A DNA stretch of 64,000 nucleotides from Alloscardovia sp963543015 (GTDB lineage: Bacteria; Actinomycetota; Actinomycetes; Actinomycetales; Bifidobacteriaceae), in the NCBI GenBank assembly GCA_963543015.1, contig CAUTYZ010000002.1, forward strand, positions 1 through 64,000, given 5' to 3'. Below, one piece after another: positions 8,925-17,840 of this stretch. A model generated the notes under the pieces. The model searched no databases. It worked only from the letters and a program-made list of their open reading frames with translations, and was not told the origin of the DNA. Position numbers and translations under genes: made by a program. Numbering within the stretch: position 1 is the stretch's first letter; each line of letters begins with the position of its first letter.

Positions 8925-8959
8925 ACGTAAAAGTTCAGTTGCTTTCGAAAGCAGCCGTG

Positions 8960-8989
8960 TAATTAACGCTGTGTAATTAGCGTTAATTA
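8960..8989. repeat. Inverted repeat beside the pdxY stop
   Basis: TAATTAACGC and GCGTTAATTA form perfect 10-bp arms around a 10-base AT-rich loop. A separate perfect 12-bp palindrome, GCTTTCGAAAGC, sits at 8941-8952. Neither has a T run, so they are not clearly terminators; function unknown. Confidence 0.75.
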
Positions 8990-8995
8990 ACCCGA

Positions 8996-9880
8996 TTAAG
9001 CAGCGTGATCTACAAGATTGGTCAGTTCGCCCAAAACAAGCTCAAAGCTGACGCCGCGTTCCTCAAAATGAGGCTGATTGCGTGTCGACTCCATAGCACT
9101 GCGGACAAATTCACCCGCGATGCGAGCTGCTTCGTCCAATGGCTTGCCGGCAAGCACAGCACCACTTAAAGCAGACGCGAAAGCATCGCCAGTTCCGTGA
9201 ATCATATATGGCAGCTTGTCGTGGACGAGTTCAATTTTTCCAGCCGAACCAGTGCGCGCGGAAGCAACATAATTTCGCAACGTGCCGTCGCCACGATCAA
9301 TTCCCTTGAGCACGACATTCTTCGCTCCCAAAGCAATCAACTTATCAAGGATGTCATTGATCTGAGAATCGTCGATATTCTGACCAGGATATTCGGAATC
9401 CGTCAAAATCGATGCTTCTGTCAAATTTGGCATCAGTACGTCAGCGCCGACAGCAAGACGGCGAGTAGCATCGCACAATTCTTGAGTATAGGTAGGGTAC
9501 ATGTGGCCACCGTCGCCCATCACAGGGTCAACGAGATGCAAAGCTTGAGGGTATTCGGTATACAAACGCTCCACCAAATCAACCTGCTCTGGAGAACCCA
9601 AGAATCCAGAATACACAGCATCTAATTCGACGTTTTCAGCCTTCCATGCGTCGAGATAGCCCGACAAAATATCAGTCGTATCGTGGAAAGTGTACGTCTT
9701 GTACATTGTGTGAGCTGAGAAAAGGGCAGTAGGCACAGGGCAGACGTCGCATCCTGCAGCAGACAAGATAGGGATAGCTGCGGTCAGCGAGCATTTTCCG
9801 TAACCGCACATATCGTGTACGGCAGCTACGCGTGGAATGTACAGTGGATTGCGGTCATAGAGTACGTAGGTGTCTGTCAT
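8996..9880 (-). CDS. pdxY: Pyridoxal/pyridoxamine kinase
   Basis: Cytoplasmic ribokinase-superfamily kinase that phosphorylates pyridoxal, pyridoxamine or pyridoxine to the 5'-phosphate (PLP salvage). Family features are seen in order: VAAVHDMCGYGKCSLTAAIP near the N-terminus, YSGFLGS, VDPVMGDGG, MPNLTEA, and the catalytic-base region HGTGDAFASALSGA near residue 235. Length 294 aa is usual. The ATG at 9880 follows GAAAGGCC. It is a single gene, convergent with the interrupted gene and divergent from metY; PLP is the cofactor of MetY and of glycogen phosphorylase in this same window. Confidence 0.9.
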   Translation of the reverse strand: MTDTYVLYDRNPLYIPRVAAVHDMCGYGKCSLTAAIPILSAAGCDVCPVPTALFSAHTMYKTYTFHDTTDILSGYLDAWKAENVELDAVYSGFLGSPEQVDLVERLYTEYPQALHLVDPVMGDGGHMYPTYTQELCDATRRLAVGADVLMPNLTEASILTDSEYPGQNIDDSQINDILDKLIALGAKNVVLKGIDRGDGTLRNYVASARTGSAGKIELVHDKLPYMIHGTGDAFASALSGAVLAGKPLDEAARIAGEFVRSAMESTRNQPHFEERGVSFELVLGELTNLVDHAA

Positions 9881-10356
9881 GGTGGCCTTTCATGGTGGTT
9901 CGGTGGTCCAAAGGTTCGTTCGCCCGATGGTTCGTTTGTCCTTCGTTTACCCGATGGTTCGTTGGTTGTGTAGCGTCTCAGATAGGTGCAGTACCGAAAT
10001 CAAGCATCAATTGGATTGATAATTGATACTGTCTGTCTGCACTGGCTATCGTTCGAAACTATCTTTTGTTTCGCGTCGCTGTGGTACGACGTGCGTAATA
10101 TCTCTATCGATAACAATATCGTAGCCCATCTTATATTTTCAACTGAGAATTTTGAACAGTTTTGCCGTGAAAAAGCGGGATTGATAAGACGTTATAACCA
10201 AACGTGATAAGCAAAAGTGCGTGTTAGCGCAAAAGTTGTCGTACAGTGAGGACTATTCGGTAGGGCATCATCTTGGGGTGCTCGAACCACACAACTAGAC
10301 GGAACTCATTCACACTTTGAAGGCCTCACACCTTCACACCCACCAAGGAGACCACC
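9881..10356. other. Intergenic region between pdxY and metY
   Basis: 476 bases holding the divergent pdxY and metY promoters. A 14-bp direct repeat, CCCGATGGTTCGTT, occurs at 9923-9936 and 9950-9963 (27-bp period) within a GGTTCG-rich stretch close to pdxY. I see no SAM riboswitch pattern, and no convincing promoter boxes. Confidence 0.45.
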
Positions 10357-11667
10357 ATGGCAAACAAAGCGTATCATTTCGAGACTCTTCAGCTTCACGT
10401 CGGTCAGGAAGAAGCAGATCCAGCGAGCGACGCTCGCGCTGTGCCAATTTACCAGACAACATCGTATGTCTTCCATGATTTTGATCATGCTGAAGCACGT
10501 TTTAATCTTTCCGATGCGGGAAATATTTACGGTCGTTTGACCAATTCGACTCAGGATGTTTTTGAAAAGCGTATCGCAGCTCTTGAAGGCGGTACAGCGG
10601 CTCTTGCAGTTGCGTCGGGCGCATCGGCTGTGTTCTATGCATTCTCTAATATCACCGAGCAGGGCGATCATATCGTTGCGGCAAATAATATTTACGGCGG
10701 CACATATAACCTTCTCGCTCACACTTTGCCACGCAATGGTGTGACGACAACTTTCGTTGATCCTTCCGATCCACAAAACTTTGAAGATGCGATTCAGGGC
10801 AACACAAAGATTGTCTTCTTCGAAACTTTCGGCAATCCTAAGTCTGATTTGGTGAATTTCGAGGCAATTACCGAGATTGCTCACCGTCACAATATTCCAG
10901 TAATTGTCGATAATACTTTTGCAACTCCATACCTCTTCCGCCCATTTGAACATGGCGCAGATATCGTAGTTCATTCTGCTACAAAGTTCATCGGTGGTCA
11001 TGGAACTACTTTGGGCGGCGTTATCGTTGAGGGCGGCAATTTTGATTGGGCAGCTGTTCCTGGAAAGTTCCCAACTTTGACTACTCCAGATAATAGCTAT
11101 CACGGTTTGAACTTCTATGAAGCATTAGGTGGAGTGGCATTCGTCACACGAATTCGCGCTATTGTTTTGCGCGATACTGGTGCAGCAATTTCTCCTTTGA
11201 ACGCATGGCTGCTGCTTCAGGGCACAGAAACTTTGTCCCTGCGCGTAGAGCGTCACGTAGAAAATGCATTGAAAGTTGTGGAATATTTGCAGACCGTCCC
11301 AGAAGTAGAATCGGTTAGCCATCCAAGCATCGAAGGTCGTCCAGATCATGAGTTGTACAAGAAGTACTTCCCTCAGGGTGGCGGTTCCATCTTCACTTTT
11401 GATATCAAGGGTGGAAAGGATGCTGCACGTGTCTTTATCGATAATCTCCACCTCTTCAGCTTGCTTGCAAATGTCGCTGATGTGAAGAGCCTCGTTGTTC
11501 ATCCTGCTTCTACCACTCATTCTCAGGAAACTGAGGAAGAACTTGCAGCCCAAGGCATCTCACAGTCCACAATTCGTCTGTCCATTGGTACTGAATACAT
11601 CGATGACATTATTGCTGACCTGCAGGGCGGTTTTGAAGCAGTTCGCGAAGCTGGACTTGCTCAGTAA
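10357..11667 (+). CDS. metY: O-acetylhomoserine aminocarboxypropyltransferase (sulfhydrylase)
   Basis: PLP enzyme of the Cys/Met metabolism family making homocysteine from O-acetylhomoserine and sulfide, the direct sulfhydrylation route to methionine. The N-terminus FETLQLHVGQEEAD and VPIYQTTSYVF, and the PLP lysine K210 in SATKFIGGHGTTLGG, are characteristic of the MetY subgroup; 436 aa is typical and longer than MetB/MetC. ATG 10357 is preceded by AAGGAGA. A terminator follows, so it is monocistronic. Homocysteine synthase versus cysteine synthase side activity cannot be separated by sequence. Confidence 0.93.
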   Translation: MANKAYHFETLQLHVGQEEADPASDARAVPIYQTTSYVFHDFDHAEARFNLSDAGNIYGRLTNSTQDVFEKRIAALEGGTAALAVASGASAVFYAFSNITEQGDHIVAANNIYGGTYNLLAHTLPRNGVTTTFVDPSDPQNFEDAIQGNTKIVFFETFGNPKSDLVNFEAITEIAHRHNIPVIVDNTFATPYLFRPFEHGADIVVHSATKFIGGHGTTLGGVIVEGGNFDWAAVPGKFPTLTTPDNSYHGLNFYEALGGVAFVTRIRAIVLRDTGAAISPLNAWLLLQGTETLSLRVERHVENALKVVEYLQTVPEVESVSHPSIEGRPDHELYKKYFPQGGGSIFTFDIKGGKDAARVFIDNLHLFSLLANVADVKSLVVHPASTTHSQETEEELAAQGISQSTIRLSIGTEYIDDIIADLQGGFEAVREAGLAQ

Positions 11668-11713
11668 TCACAGTTCAGAATAAGGAAGCTTAAGAAAACC
11701 GTAGAAAAACAGG

Positions 11714-11748
11714 AGGGGACGTGACTCGTAAGGAGCTGCGTCCCTTTT
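11714..11748 (+). terminator. Terminator of metY
   Basis: GGGACG (11716-11721) pairs with CGTCCC (11739-11744), extended by a G-T and an A-T pair, followed by TTTT. It lies about 50 bases after the metY stop. Confidence 0.65.
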
Positions 11749-11796
11749 GTCTTATGTGTCTTATCTGATTTATCTCGCCTGCAGCTCTATCCGTAT

Positions 11797-12960
11797 TTAG
11801 CTCAGCAATGAGTCTAAATAATCTTGCGCTAAAACGTACGCAGCGCCGATAATTGCCTGATCGGGGGAGCAAATGCTTTTCAAAACAGGATTTTGGGAAG
11901 ATGATGGACTCATACTAGGTGTATCCAGTGCCATCATGCTCGGCGTGAGCATATGCGGCGTCAGTGCGCGTACTCGCGAACGTATATCAGTGATATCTGA
12001 GCTGTCGAGATAACGACCCACCTCACCGCCAAGGATGACGGGAACGTTAATGGTCATACGAATATTGTGGATGAGCAACGCGAGCGAATCCACATAAGCA
12101 CTAAAAGCGCCTGCATGAGTGTAGCTTCCATCTCGCATATGGTCGATAAATTCACGCATATTCGTATCGTGAATTCCGGGAGAATTCAGCAACGCTTGAG
12201 AGCTACAATACATATGAGCGCATCCCCATTGTCCGCATTCGCATTGGCGTACATCCGATGAATCAATTCCCGGGATACGTGGATACAGAGTCATGTGCTC
12301 GATAAAACTTGAATTTTTCAAATATCTTCCACCGCGAATAAACGCACTACTCATCGTAGAATTCAAGTACAAGCATGCGGCATCCGAAATATGAGACTGA
12401 AAGAGAGTTTCTGCTGCTGCTAATGCTAAAGGTTCGCGCATAATGCGAATAGGGTAGCTCAGGCGCGATTCAATTGTCGCGCGTAAACGATTTTCGCTCG
12501 ACTCATCAAGAGCTGCTCGTGAGGCAACGGTCACTCCGATACCGCGGAGATGATGAGTATCGATATGGCTACTCTCGATAAAGGACTCAATAGCTAAAGC
12601 AAGGCCATCATAAAAATCAGAAGTACCAAAACGTGTAAGATCATGTGCTTGCTTCGAAGATATGTCACCGCGCAAGTTAGTCGCCACAAGGTGTACTGTT
12701 CCACCACGAACGAGCACACCGATGCAAATACAGCGTGAATATGCAAAAGAATAACCGTCGCTACGTCTTCCGCCAGTGGACTCGAGCATGCCTCGAGTTT
12801 GTGCAATATATCGAAGTTCCTGCAAATGCTTGAGAGATGCGGCAATTGTCGGCATGCTGACATGGAGAAGCTGAGCGAGCTGATTTCGAGAAATTCCCTC
12901 ATGAGTAATAATTGTGCGCAAAACGTCGTGCTCAGTACTACTCAATCGTGAAGAACTCAT
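11797..12960 (-). CDS. ROK-family transcriptional regulator
   Basis: A NagC/XylR-type repressor: N-terminal winged helix-turn-helix (about residues 5-60; ISRNQLAQLLHVSMPTIAASLKHLQEL), then a ROK sugar-kinase-like domain. The ROK zinc signature is seen as CECGQWGCAHMYCS near residue 228. The domain lacks a convincing kinase ATP-binding site, as expected for a regulator. 387 aa from ATG 12960; a longer frame to 12987 adds nine residues. Such proteins sense sugars or sugar phosphates, but no sugar operon is adjacent (metY and a response regulator flank it), so the target is unknown; the glg cluster 7 kb away is one possibility only. Confidence 0.85.
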   Translation of the reverse strand: MSSSRLSSTEHDVLRTIITHEGISRNQLAQLLHVSMPTIAASLKHLQELRYIAQTRGMLESTGGRRSDGYSFAYSRCICIGVLVRGGTVHLVATNLRGDISSKQAHDLTRFGTSDFYDGLALAIESFIESSHIDTHHLRGIGVTVASRAALDESSENRLRATIESRLSYPIRIMREPLALAAAETLFQSHISDAACLYLNSTMSSAFIRGGRYLKNSSFIEHMTLYPRIPGIDSSDVRQCECGQWGCAHMYCSSQALLNSPGIHDTNMREFIDHMRDGSYTHAGAFSAYVDSLALLIHNIRMTINVPVILGGEVGRYLDSSDITDIRSRVRALTPHMLTPSMMALDTPSMSPSSSQNPVLKSICSPDQAIIGAAYVLAQDYLDSLLS

Positions 12961-13079
12961 AGCAAAACTGTAGCAGAATAGTGGCATTTTGCGATAAGGT
13001 ATTAGGAAAATGGAAGCTCTGTACGTTCTTTCAACTCGTCAACTTATTTCAACGCCTTTTTAATGCCTTTTTCAACGTC

Positions 13080-13817
13080 CTATCTAAACGTCTTGCCTCG
13101 ATCATCGTAGAAAATCGCCGATGGTTCGTATGGATTGTACTTATACAACAGCGCATTATCGTAAGCAAACGAAACAATTTGCGTGCGATTCGATGCGTGA
13201 ATTTTTGGCAAAATATGACGAATATGAGTTTTAACTGTTTCGACAGAAATATGCAGAATGCTTGCAATTTGTTCATTCGTGTAGCCCTCGGCTACTTGAA
13301 TAATGACATCGCGCTCGCGGTCAGTAAGCTGTGCAAATTCGTATGACTCTTCATGCTTTTGAGTAGGGACAGTATGCGAGGTGAGTGTGCGGCTATCAGC
13401 TTGAGGATCTGCGCGATAAATGTCGTGGAGGGTGTCAATGAGCGAATATGAATCTATATCTTTGAGCAGAAATTCACTTGCTCCAAAAGTGTGTGCGTAG
13501 TAACGATGACGAGGCGAATCGAATGATGTCAAAATAACGACATCAACATCGTTCGATTCTTCTTTAATAGCTCGCGTAGCTTCCAGTCCATCCATAAAAG
13601 GCATACGAATATCCATAAGAACGATATCAGGATGTAATTTTCGAGTTGCTTCGAGGGCTTCTGCGCCATTAAAAGTTTGCGCGACGACATCAAGACGTGA
13701 ATCGCGCTTGAGAAGATCCGCAAGCATGGAATTAATGAGTGTTTGGTCTTCGGCTATAACTATACGGGCTGGCCGTGTATCTCTGTCACTCACATTTTTC
13801 AATGTAACCGTATTCAT
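13080..13817 (-). CDS. NarL/LuxR-family response regulator (orphan)
   Basis: Two-component response regulator, 245 aa. The receiver domain (about 17-135) has the acidic pocket AED, the phospho-acceptor D69 in IVLMDIRMP, and a conserved LTS and LLK (switch Thr/Ser and Lys). The C-terminal LuxR helix-turn-helix reads LTDRERDVIIQVAEGYTNEQIA then SVETVKTHI (about 170-215). No histidine kinase is next to it, so the partner must lie elsewhere. The gene is downstream of and in the same direction as the exonuclease promoter region's minus side, and about 120 bases upstream of the ROK gene on the same strand; the two could be co-transcribed. Confidence 0.88.
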   Translation of the reverse strand: MNTVTLKNVSDRDTRPARIVIAEDQTLINSMLADLLKRDSRLDVVAQTFNGAEALEATRKLHPDIVLMDIRMPFMDGLEATRAIKEESNDVDVVILTSFDSPRHRYYAHTFGASEFLLKDIDSYSLIDTLHDIYRADPQADSRTLTSHTVPTQKHEESYEFAQLTDRERDVIIQVAEGYTNEQIASILHISVETVKTHIRHILPKIHASNRTQIVSFAYDNALLYKYNPYEPSAIFYDDRGKTFR

Positions 13818-13888
13818 TTAGTGACGGTATCCCTCAAAGGAGTGATATCCAACTGATATTGAAGCGATAGCAGAGGAAAGAGGACGTC

Positions 13889-14890
13889 GTGGTACATTAT
13901 GAAACTATGACATCCCCAACTCAGTCCGCATCATCTTTCTCATCGGCAATGGATTCTCGACAGGACGCGCGAGCAGAATTTGTCGCTATAGATTTTGAAA
14001 CTGCGAATCAATATCGCCAGTCGGCATGCTCGGTCGGTCTTGCAAAATTCAATGCAGCTGGGGACGTTCTCGACGAGTATTACACGCTTATTCGTCCGCC
14101 ACGTGAGTTTGGTGAATTTTATCCGCGCAATATTGCGGTTCATGGCATTCACGCTTCGGATGTCGTGCATGCACCACAGTGGAATGATATCGTGTCAGAC
14201 ATTGAGAACTTTGTGGGAGATAGAGCGCTCGTAGCGCATAACATGCCTTTTGATGGCTCTGTCGTCAATAAACTCACGGAGTATTATGCGCTTCGTCCTT
14301 GGAACAATGAGCGTTTATGCACGCTTAAATTATCGCGAAATCTTTTAAAAGGTCAGATTGATTCTTTCGGACTCGAGCCAGTGTACGATTATTTCTTTCC
14401 TGATGACGTTTTCGACCACCATAATGCGGCTGCTGATGCTTTGGTTTGTGGAAAAATTTTCGCTCAATTATCCGCACAGTTTGGCGATGACGTAATTCGT
14501 GATGTGTCTGTCAAAGGAGCGAAATCATGGTATATTGGTCACGCGAAGACGAAAGATACTCCACGCATTGATCGGCGAAAGAGCTATGCGATGCCATTTA
14601 TCCCTCGCAAAGTAGCCTTTCTTCACGGTGCACATATTGCTATCGCGGGCTCACTGAGCTATGGGCCTCGAGCACAGGTCGAGTCACTAATTCGTTCTCT
14701 GGGAGGGCATGTATCTGCAGCAGTAACAGAGAAAACAACGCTACTTCTCATCGGGTCGAATCACGACGCGATGACTTCAGCGAAAATTCAGAAGGCCCAG
14801 GATCTGCAAAGAAAAGGACATATGATTTCCATCCTCAATGAAGATGAGTTTTTCCGAGGTCTCAGTGATGTATCGAAAGAATTCGCGTAA
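13889..14890 (+). CDS. DEDD 3'-5' exonuclease with C-terminal BRCT domain
   Basis: Protein with a DnaQ-type exonuclease domain (about residues 30-190) and a BRCT domain (about 240-325). Exo motifs are seen: VAIDFETAN (DE), LVAHNMPFDGSV (D), and HHNAAADALVCG (HxxxxD, DEDDh type). The BRCT part reads IAIAGSLSYGPRAQVESLI, LGGHVSAAVTEKTTLLL. Actinobacteria and some Firmicutes carry this pairing; it resembles the epsilon proofreading subunit but its substrate is not known. GTG 13889 follows AGAGGA; ATG 13907 has no ribosome site. Repair or nucleic-acid trimming is the likely role. Confidence 0.85.
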   Translation: MVHYETMTSPTQSASSFSSAMDSRQDARAEFVAIDFETANQYRQSACSVGLAKFNAAGDVLDEYYTLIRPPREFGEFYPRNIAVHGIHASDVVHAPQWNDIVSDIENFVGDRALVAHNMPFDGSVVNKLTEYYALRPWNNERLCTLKLSRNLLKGQIDSFGLEPVYDYFFPDDVFDHHNAAADALVCGKIFAQLSAQFGDDVIRDVSVKGAKSWYIGHAKTKDTPRIDRRKSYAMPFIPRKVAFLHGAHIAIAGSLSYGPRAQVESLIRSLGGHVSAAVTEKTTLLLIGSNHDAMTSAKIQKAQDLQRKGHMISILNEDEFFRGLSDVSKEFA

Positions 14891-15051
14891 AACGCACACA
14901 ATGTCAAATGCGAGACGCAAAGATACAAAATACAATGCGAGGCGCAACGTGTGAGAACTGCGCGCGTAAAAGTTAGATAAAGTTAGATCCTATCGGTAAA
15001 ATATCGCGTACACGAGGTTTCGTATACGCTTCACTCGGATGAGGCGACACG

Positions 15052-16230
15052 ATGATGCACGCGAAAGGGCAACGCATGACACCTGAAGAAATCACCCCAT
15101 GGCTGACGCAATGGAATGCAGTCAAGCGCAAGTACGATAGTCAAGCGCATCTGGAGGAGTATTTTACAGCTTCTCATATTGGCGATATGGCTATTGAAGT
15201 ACTGAATATCGGCGATGTGAATTTCCCTACGGGGCAGATCATCGCATGTGACCCATTCATACAATTGGATTCTATCGAGCCTTTCATGCAGACCATTCCA
15301 GTGGGGAAGTATCCGGTACAGATTTGAGTTATGCATTCTCAATTTGGCGGTCAGCGCTACGCTGCTGTGAAGGTAGCTATGTCGGATACGCAGCCTGTGC
15401 GTTATGAGTTAGGCGTTACAGGCAAGGAAGATCTCGATGATATTCCTCATGACGATGTCCCAGAAGAAGATTTCTTTGGATTTGGAGTCGATGTGGGAAT
15501 GGCGTCCATTGCCGATCTCGCTCTTCAGCAGAAGTACAACGGCTATATCGATGAGCTCAAACAGCGCAGCGGCGAAAAATACTTTGATGAGTATGATGAG
15601 CTCTTCTCTGACTTGCTGGAAGAAAATTATGAAGCACATCCGCATCTGCAAAATACTGGCGGTAGCTGGTTGAATTGGACCGTTCCTCAGACAGATCTTA
15701 ATATCGCAATCTGTGAATCCGGTTGGGGCGATGGCGGATACCCAACGTATTTCGGCTATGATGCTCAAGGAAACGTGACAGGCGTATATATCAAGTTTAT
15801 TGATATTGCTCAGGAAGATGAGGCGGAAAAGCAGCAGGCTGAAGCACGGGAAGCACTCAAACTCAAACTGCAACAGCGGAAGGAAGCGGAAGCTGCACAG
15901 ACGACAACTTCACAGACAGTAGCTTCACAGACCGCGGCTTCACAGACAGTAGCTTCACAGACCGCGGCTTCACAGGCTATGCCATCTCAGACTATGTCAT
16001 CACAGGCTTTCCCCGCACAAATTTCCACAGGTCAGACACGTTCCTTGCCTGTAGATCCTGACATGAACCTGCATACGTATCAGGATGCAGGACAGGTTCA
16101 GAATGTGACAGCAGCAGGGGAATCGGACACGTCGGAACCTGAAATTCGACGCGGATTTTTGTGGTATATCGGGTATTCGATTGGATATGTGATTGGAGTC
16201 TTCCGAGGGCTTTTCGGGCTCGATAAGTAG
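15052..16230 (+). pseudogene. DUF4241-type gene split by an in-frame TGA
   Basis: Two adjacent open frames in the same phase are separated by one TGA (15325-15327). The first 91 codons end PVGKYPVQI and the next frame resumes with MHSQFGGQRYAAVKVAMSD; this is the middle of a DUF4241 domain, whose C-terminal signature GWGDGGYPTYFGYDAQG is also present. The 15331 frame has no ribosome site, so it is not an independent gene. After the domain comes an acidic/Gln region, two perfect copies of a 10-residue Ser-Gln-Thr repeat, and a hydrophobic C-terminus (FLWYIGYSIGYVIGVF) that could anchor in the membrane. One substitution would restore a 392-aa protein. DUF4241 function is not established; ends in a strong terminator. 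Confidence 0.82.
15908..15967 (+). repeat. 30-bp direct repeat inside the DUF4241 gene
   Basis: Two identical 30-bp copies encode SQTVASQTAA twice, followed by diverged copies. The repeat is in frame, so gain or loss would change the linker length without shifting the frame. Confidence 0.9.
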
Positions 16231-16295
16231 GGCTACTCCTTCAAGCGCTGTAGAATTATAGCTACGCGTGAGTTGGGCTATAAGAGTCCCTTAAG

Positions 16296-16338
16296 AAGAG
16301 TTCATAGTTGAGCGCGTGCTTAATTATGAACTCTTTTT
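16296..16338 (+). terminator. Terminator of the DUF4241 gene
   Basis: AAGAGTTCAT (16296-16305) pairs perfectly with ATGAACTCTT (16326-16335), followed by TTT AATAG TTTTATTT. A strong intrinsic terminator about 65 bases after the stop. Confidence 0.85.
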
Positions 16339-16415
16339 AATAGTTTTATTTACTTATATGAGATGCGGGAGTGGTGGTGCTGTCATCGCTCTGCCTTGTG
16401 CGTTATTCTGTAGGT

Positions 16416-17762
16416 ATGACTGAAATTTCGCACTATTACGTACCGGGTTTGCATGTTGAAGACCATGTAATCAACGTTCCGCTCACATGGCAGTGGGAAG
16501 CAGGGGCATCGCAGCCTGACCCTCACAGCTTCGATGGAGAGCAGATTCAGCTGTTTTACCGCGTAGTTACCGCCGCTGATAGCGTTACGCGTGATTTGCC
16601 ATTGCTGATTTTTTTGCAGGGTGGACCAGGAGGCATGGGGCCTCGTCCGATGAGTGCGGATTCAATTCCTTGGCTTGCGGAAGCGGTAAAACATTTCCGC
16701 GTTATTCTTTTTGATCAGCGCGGTACAGGACGCTCATCTCGAGTGGATTCTACATCCTTACTACGCCGTCAGGGCACAGCTGAAGAGAATGCAGCATTCT
16801 TGAAGAACTTCTTAGCAGATTCCATTATTCGCGATTGCGAGTATCTGCGTCTGACTGAGTTCGGCGGAAAGAAGTGGACGTCATTGGGACAAAGCTATGG
16901 TGGATTCTTGACCATGGCATATCTGTCCTTGTTCCCACAAGCGTTGTCAGCAAGCTTCGTAACGGGTGGTACCCCACACATTCCTATGAATGCGCGAGAA
17001 GTATACGAGCACACTGTGCCACGTATGATGACGAAAACTCGCCAGTATTATCAGCGTTACCCAGATGATGAAGCACAAGTTTCTCGCATTGCCGATATCG
17101 TGTCCTCTGGAGACGTTGTGCTTCCGAATGGAGACCCAGTAAGCGTTCGTCGTCTGCAAATGCTCGGTGGTGATTTTGGTATGAAGCCAAGTTTTGAACG
17201 AATGCACTGGACCATTGATACCGCTTTTACAAGCCCTGATAGTGATGAACTTTCAGATGGCTTCTTGATGGAACTCTTCTCGAGCACGACATCATATGGC
17301 GGCGAACTGTATTGGGTCCTTCAAGAATTCATCTATGCAAATGAAGAGATTGAACCAATCAATTGGGCAGCACATCATGTCTTGCGCGAGACGCCTGAAT
17401 TCGACGAGAAAGCACGCCCACTGATGTTTATCGGAGAAGCGGCACTTCCAGAAATTTTCGAGGAAGATAGCGCACTGCACGCATTTAAGCCGGCAATGGA
17501 TGTTCTCATGCAGGATACGTCATGGGGAAAGATTTATGACATTGATCAGCTCAAGCGTAATGATATTCCAGTGTATGCAGCGGTGTATTTCGACGATATG
17601 TATGTCGATTCCGGACTTCAGCTCGATACGCTGTCTCGTGTAGGAAATTCGCACGCGTGGGTTACGAATGAGTTTGAACATGACGGCGCTCGCAGTGGAA
17701 ACGTCTTCCAACATCTTTACGATGAAGCGCTCAGCTTGGGTGATTTGGAAAGCTTGCAGTAA
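16416..17762 (+). CDS. Prolyl aminopeptidase-like alpha/beta hydrolase
   Basis: Cytoplasmic serine peptidase of the S33 family that releases N-terminal proline from peptides. Signatures: oxyanion region LQGGPGGMG, FDQRGTGRSS, nucleophile S160 in GQSYGG, and catalytic His near the C-terminus in NEFEHDGARSGNVF. Length 448 aa, within the range of the larger actinobacterial prolyl aminopeptidases. I start at ATG 16416, where the conserved N-terminus TEISHYYVPG begins; GTG codons at 16371/16374 would add 15 residues. No signal peptide. It is followed by proC, so both deal with proline. Confidence 0.85.
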   Translation: MTEISHYYVPGLHVEDHVINVPLTWQWEAGASQPDPHSFDGEQIQLFYRVVTAADSVTRDLPLLIFLQGGPGGMGPRPMSADSIPWLAEAVKHFRVILFDQRGTGRSSRVDSTSLLRRQGTAEENAAFLKNFLADSIIRDCEYLRLTEFGGKKWTSLGQSYGGFLTMAYLSLFPQALSASFVTGGTPHIPMNAREVYEHTVPRMMTKTRQYYQRYPDDEAQVSRIADIVSSGDVVLPNGDPVSVRRLQMLGGDFGMKPSFERMHWTIDTAFTSPDSDELSDGFLMELFSSTTSYGGELYWVLQEFIYANEEIEPINWAAHHVLRETPEFDEKARPLMFIGEAALPEIFEEDSALHAFKPAMDVLMQDTSWGKIYDIDQLKRNDIPVYAAVYFDDMYVDSGLQLDTLSRVGNSHAWVTNEFEHDGARSGNVFQHLYDEALSLGDLESLQ

Positions 17763-17840
17763 CGGCGAACTGCGTATACATGAGTATGTATGAGTACATC
17801 CATGGTAGAGCACGATACAGTGAAAAGAGATAAAAGACTT

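Noticed and set aside
9881..10356. Possible SAM riboswitch ahead of metY
   Set aside because: No recognisable SAM-I, SAM-II or SAM-IV core or expression-platform terminator was seen.
10306..11103. 265-codon frame antisense to metY
   Set aside because: Fully overlapped by a well-conserved gene; composition is not protein-like.
15331..16230. Independent 299-codon gene after the TGA
   Set aside because: It begins inside a DUF4241 domain, in phase with the preceding frame, and has no ribosome site; treated as part of one interrupted gene.
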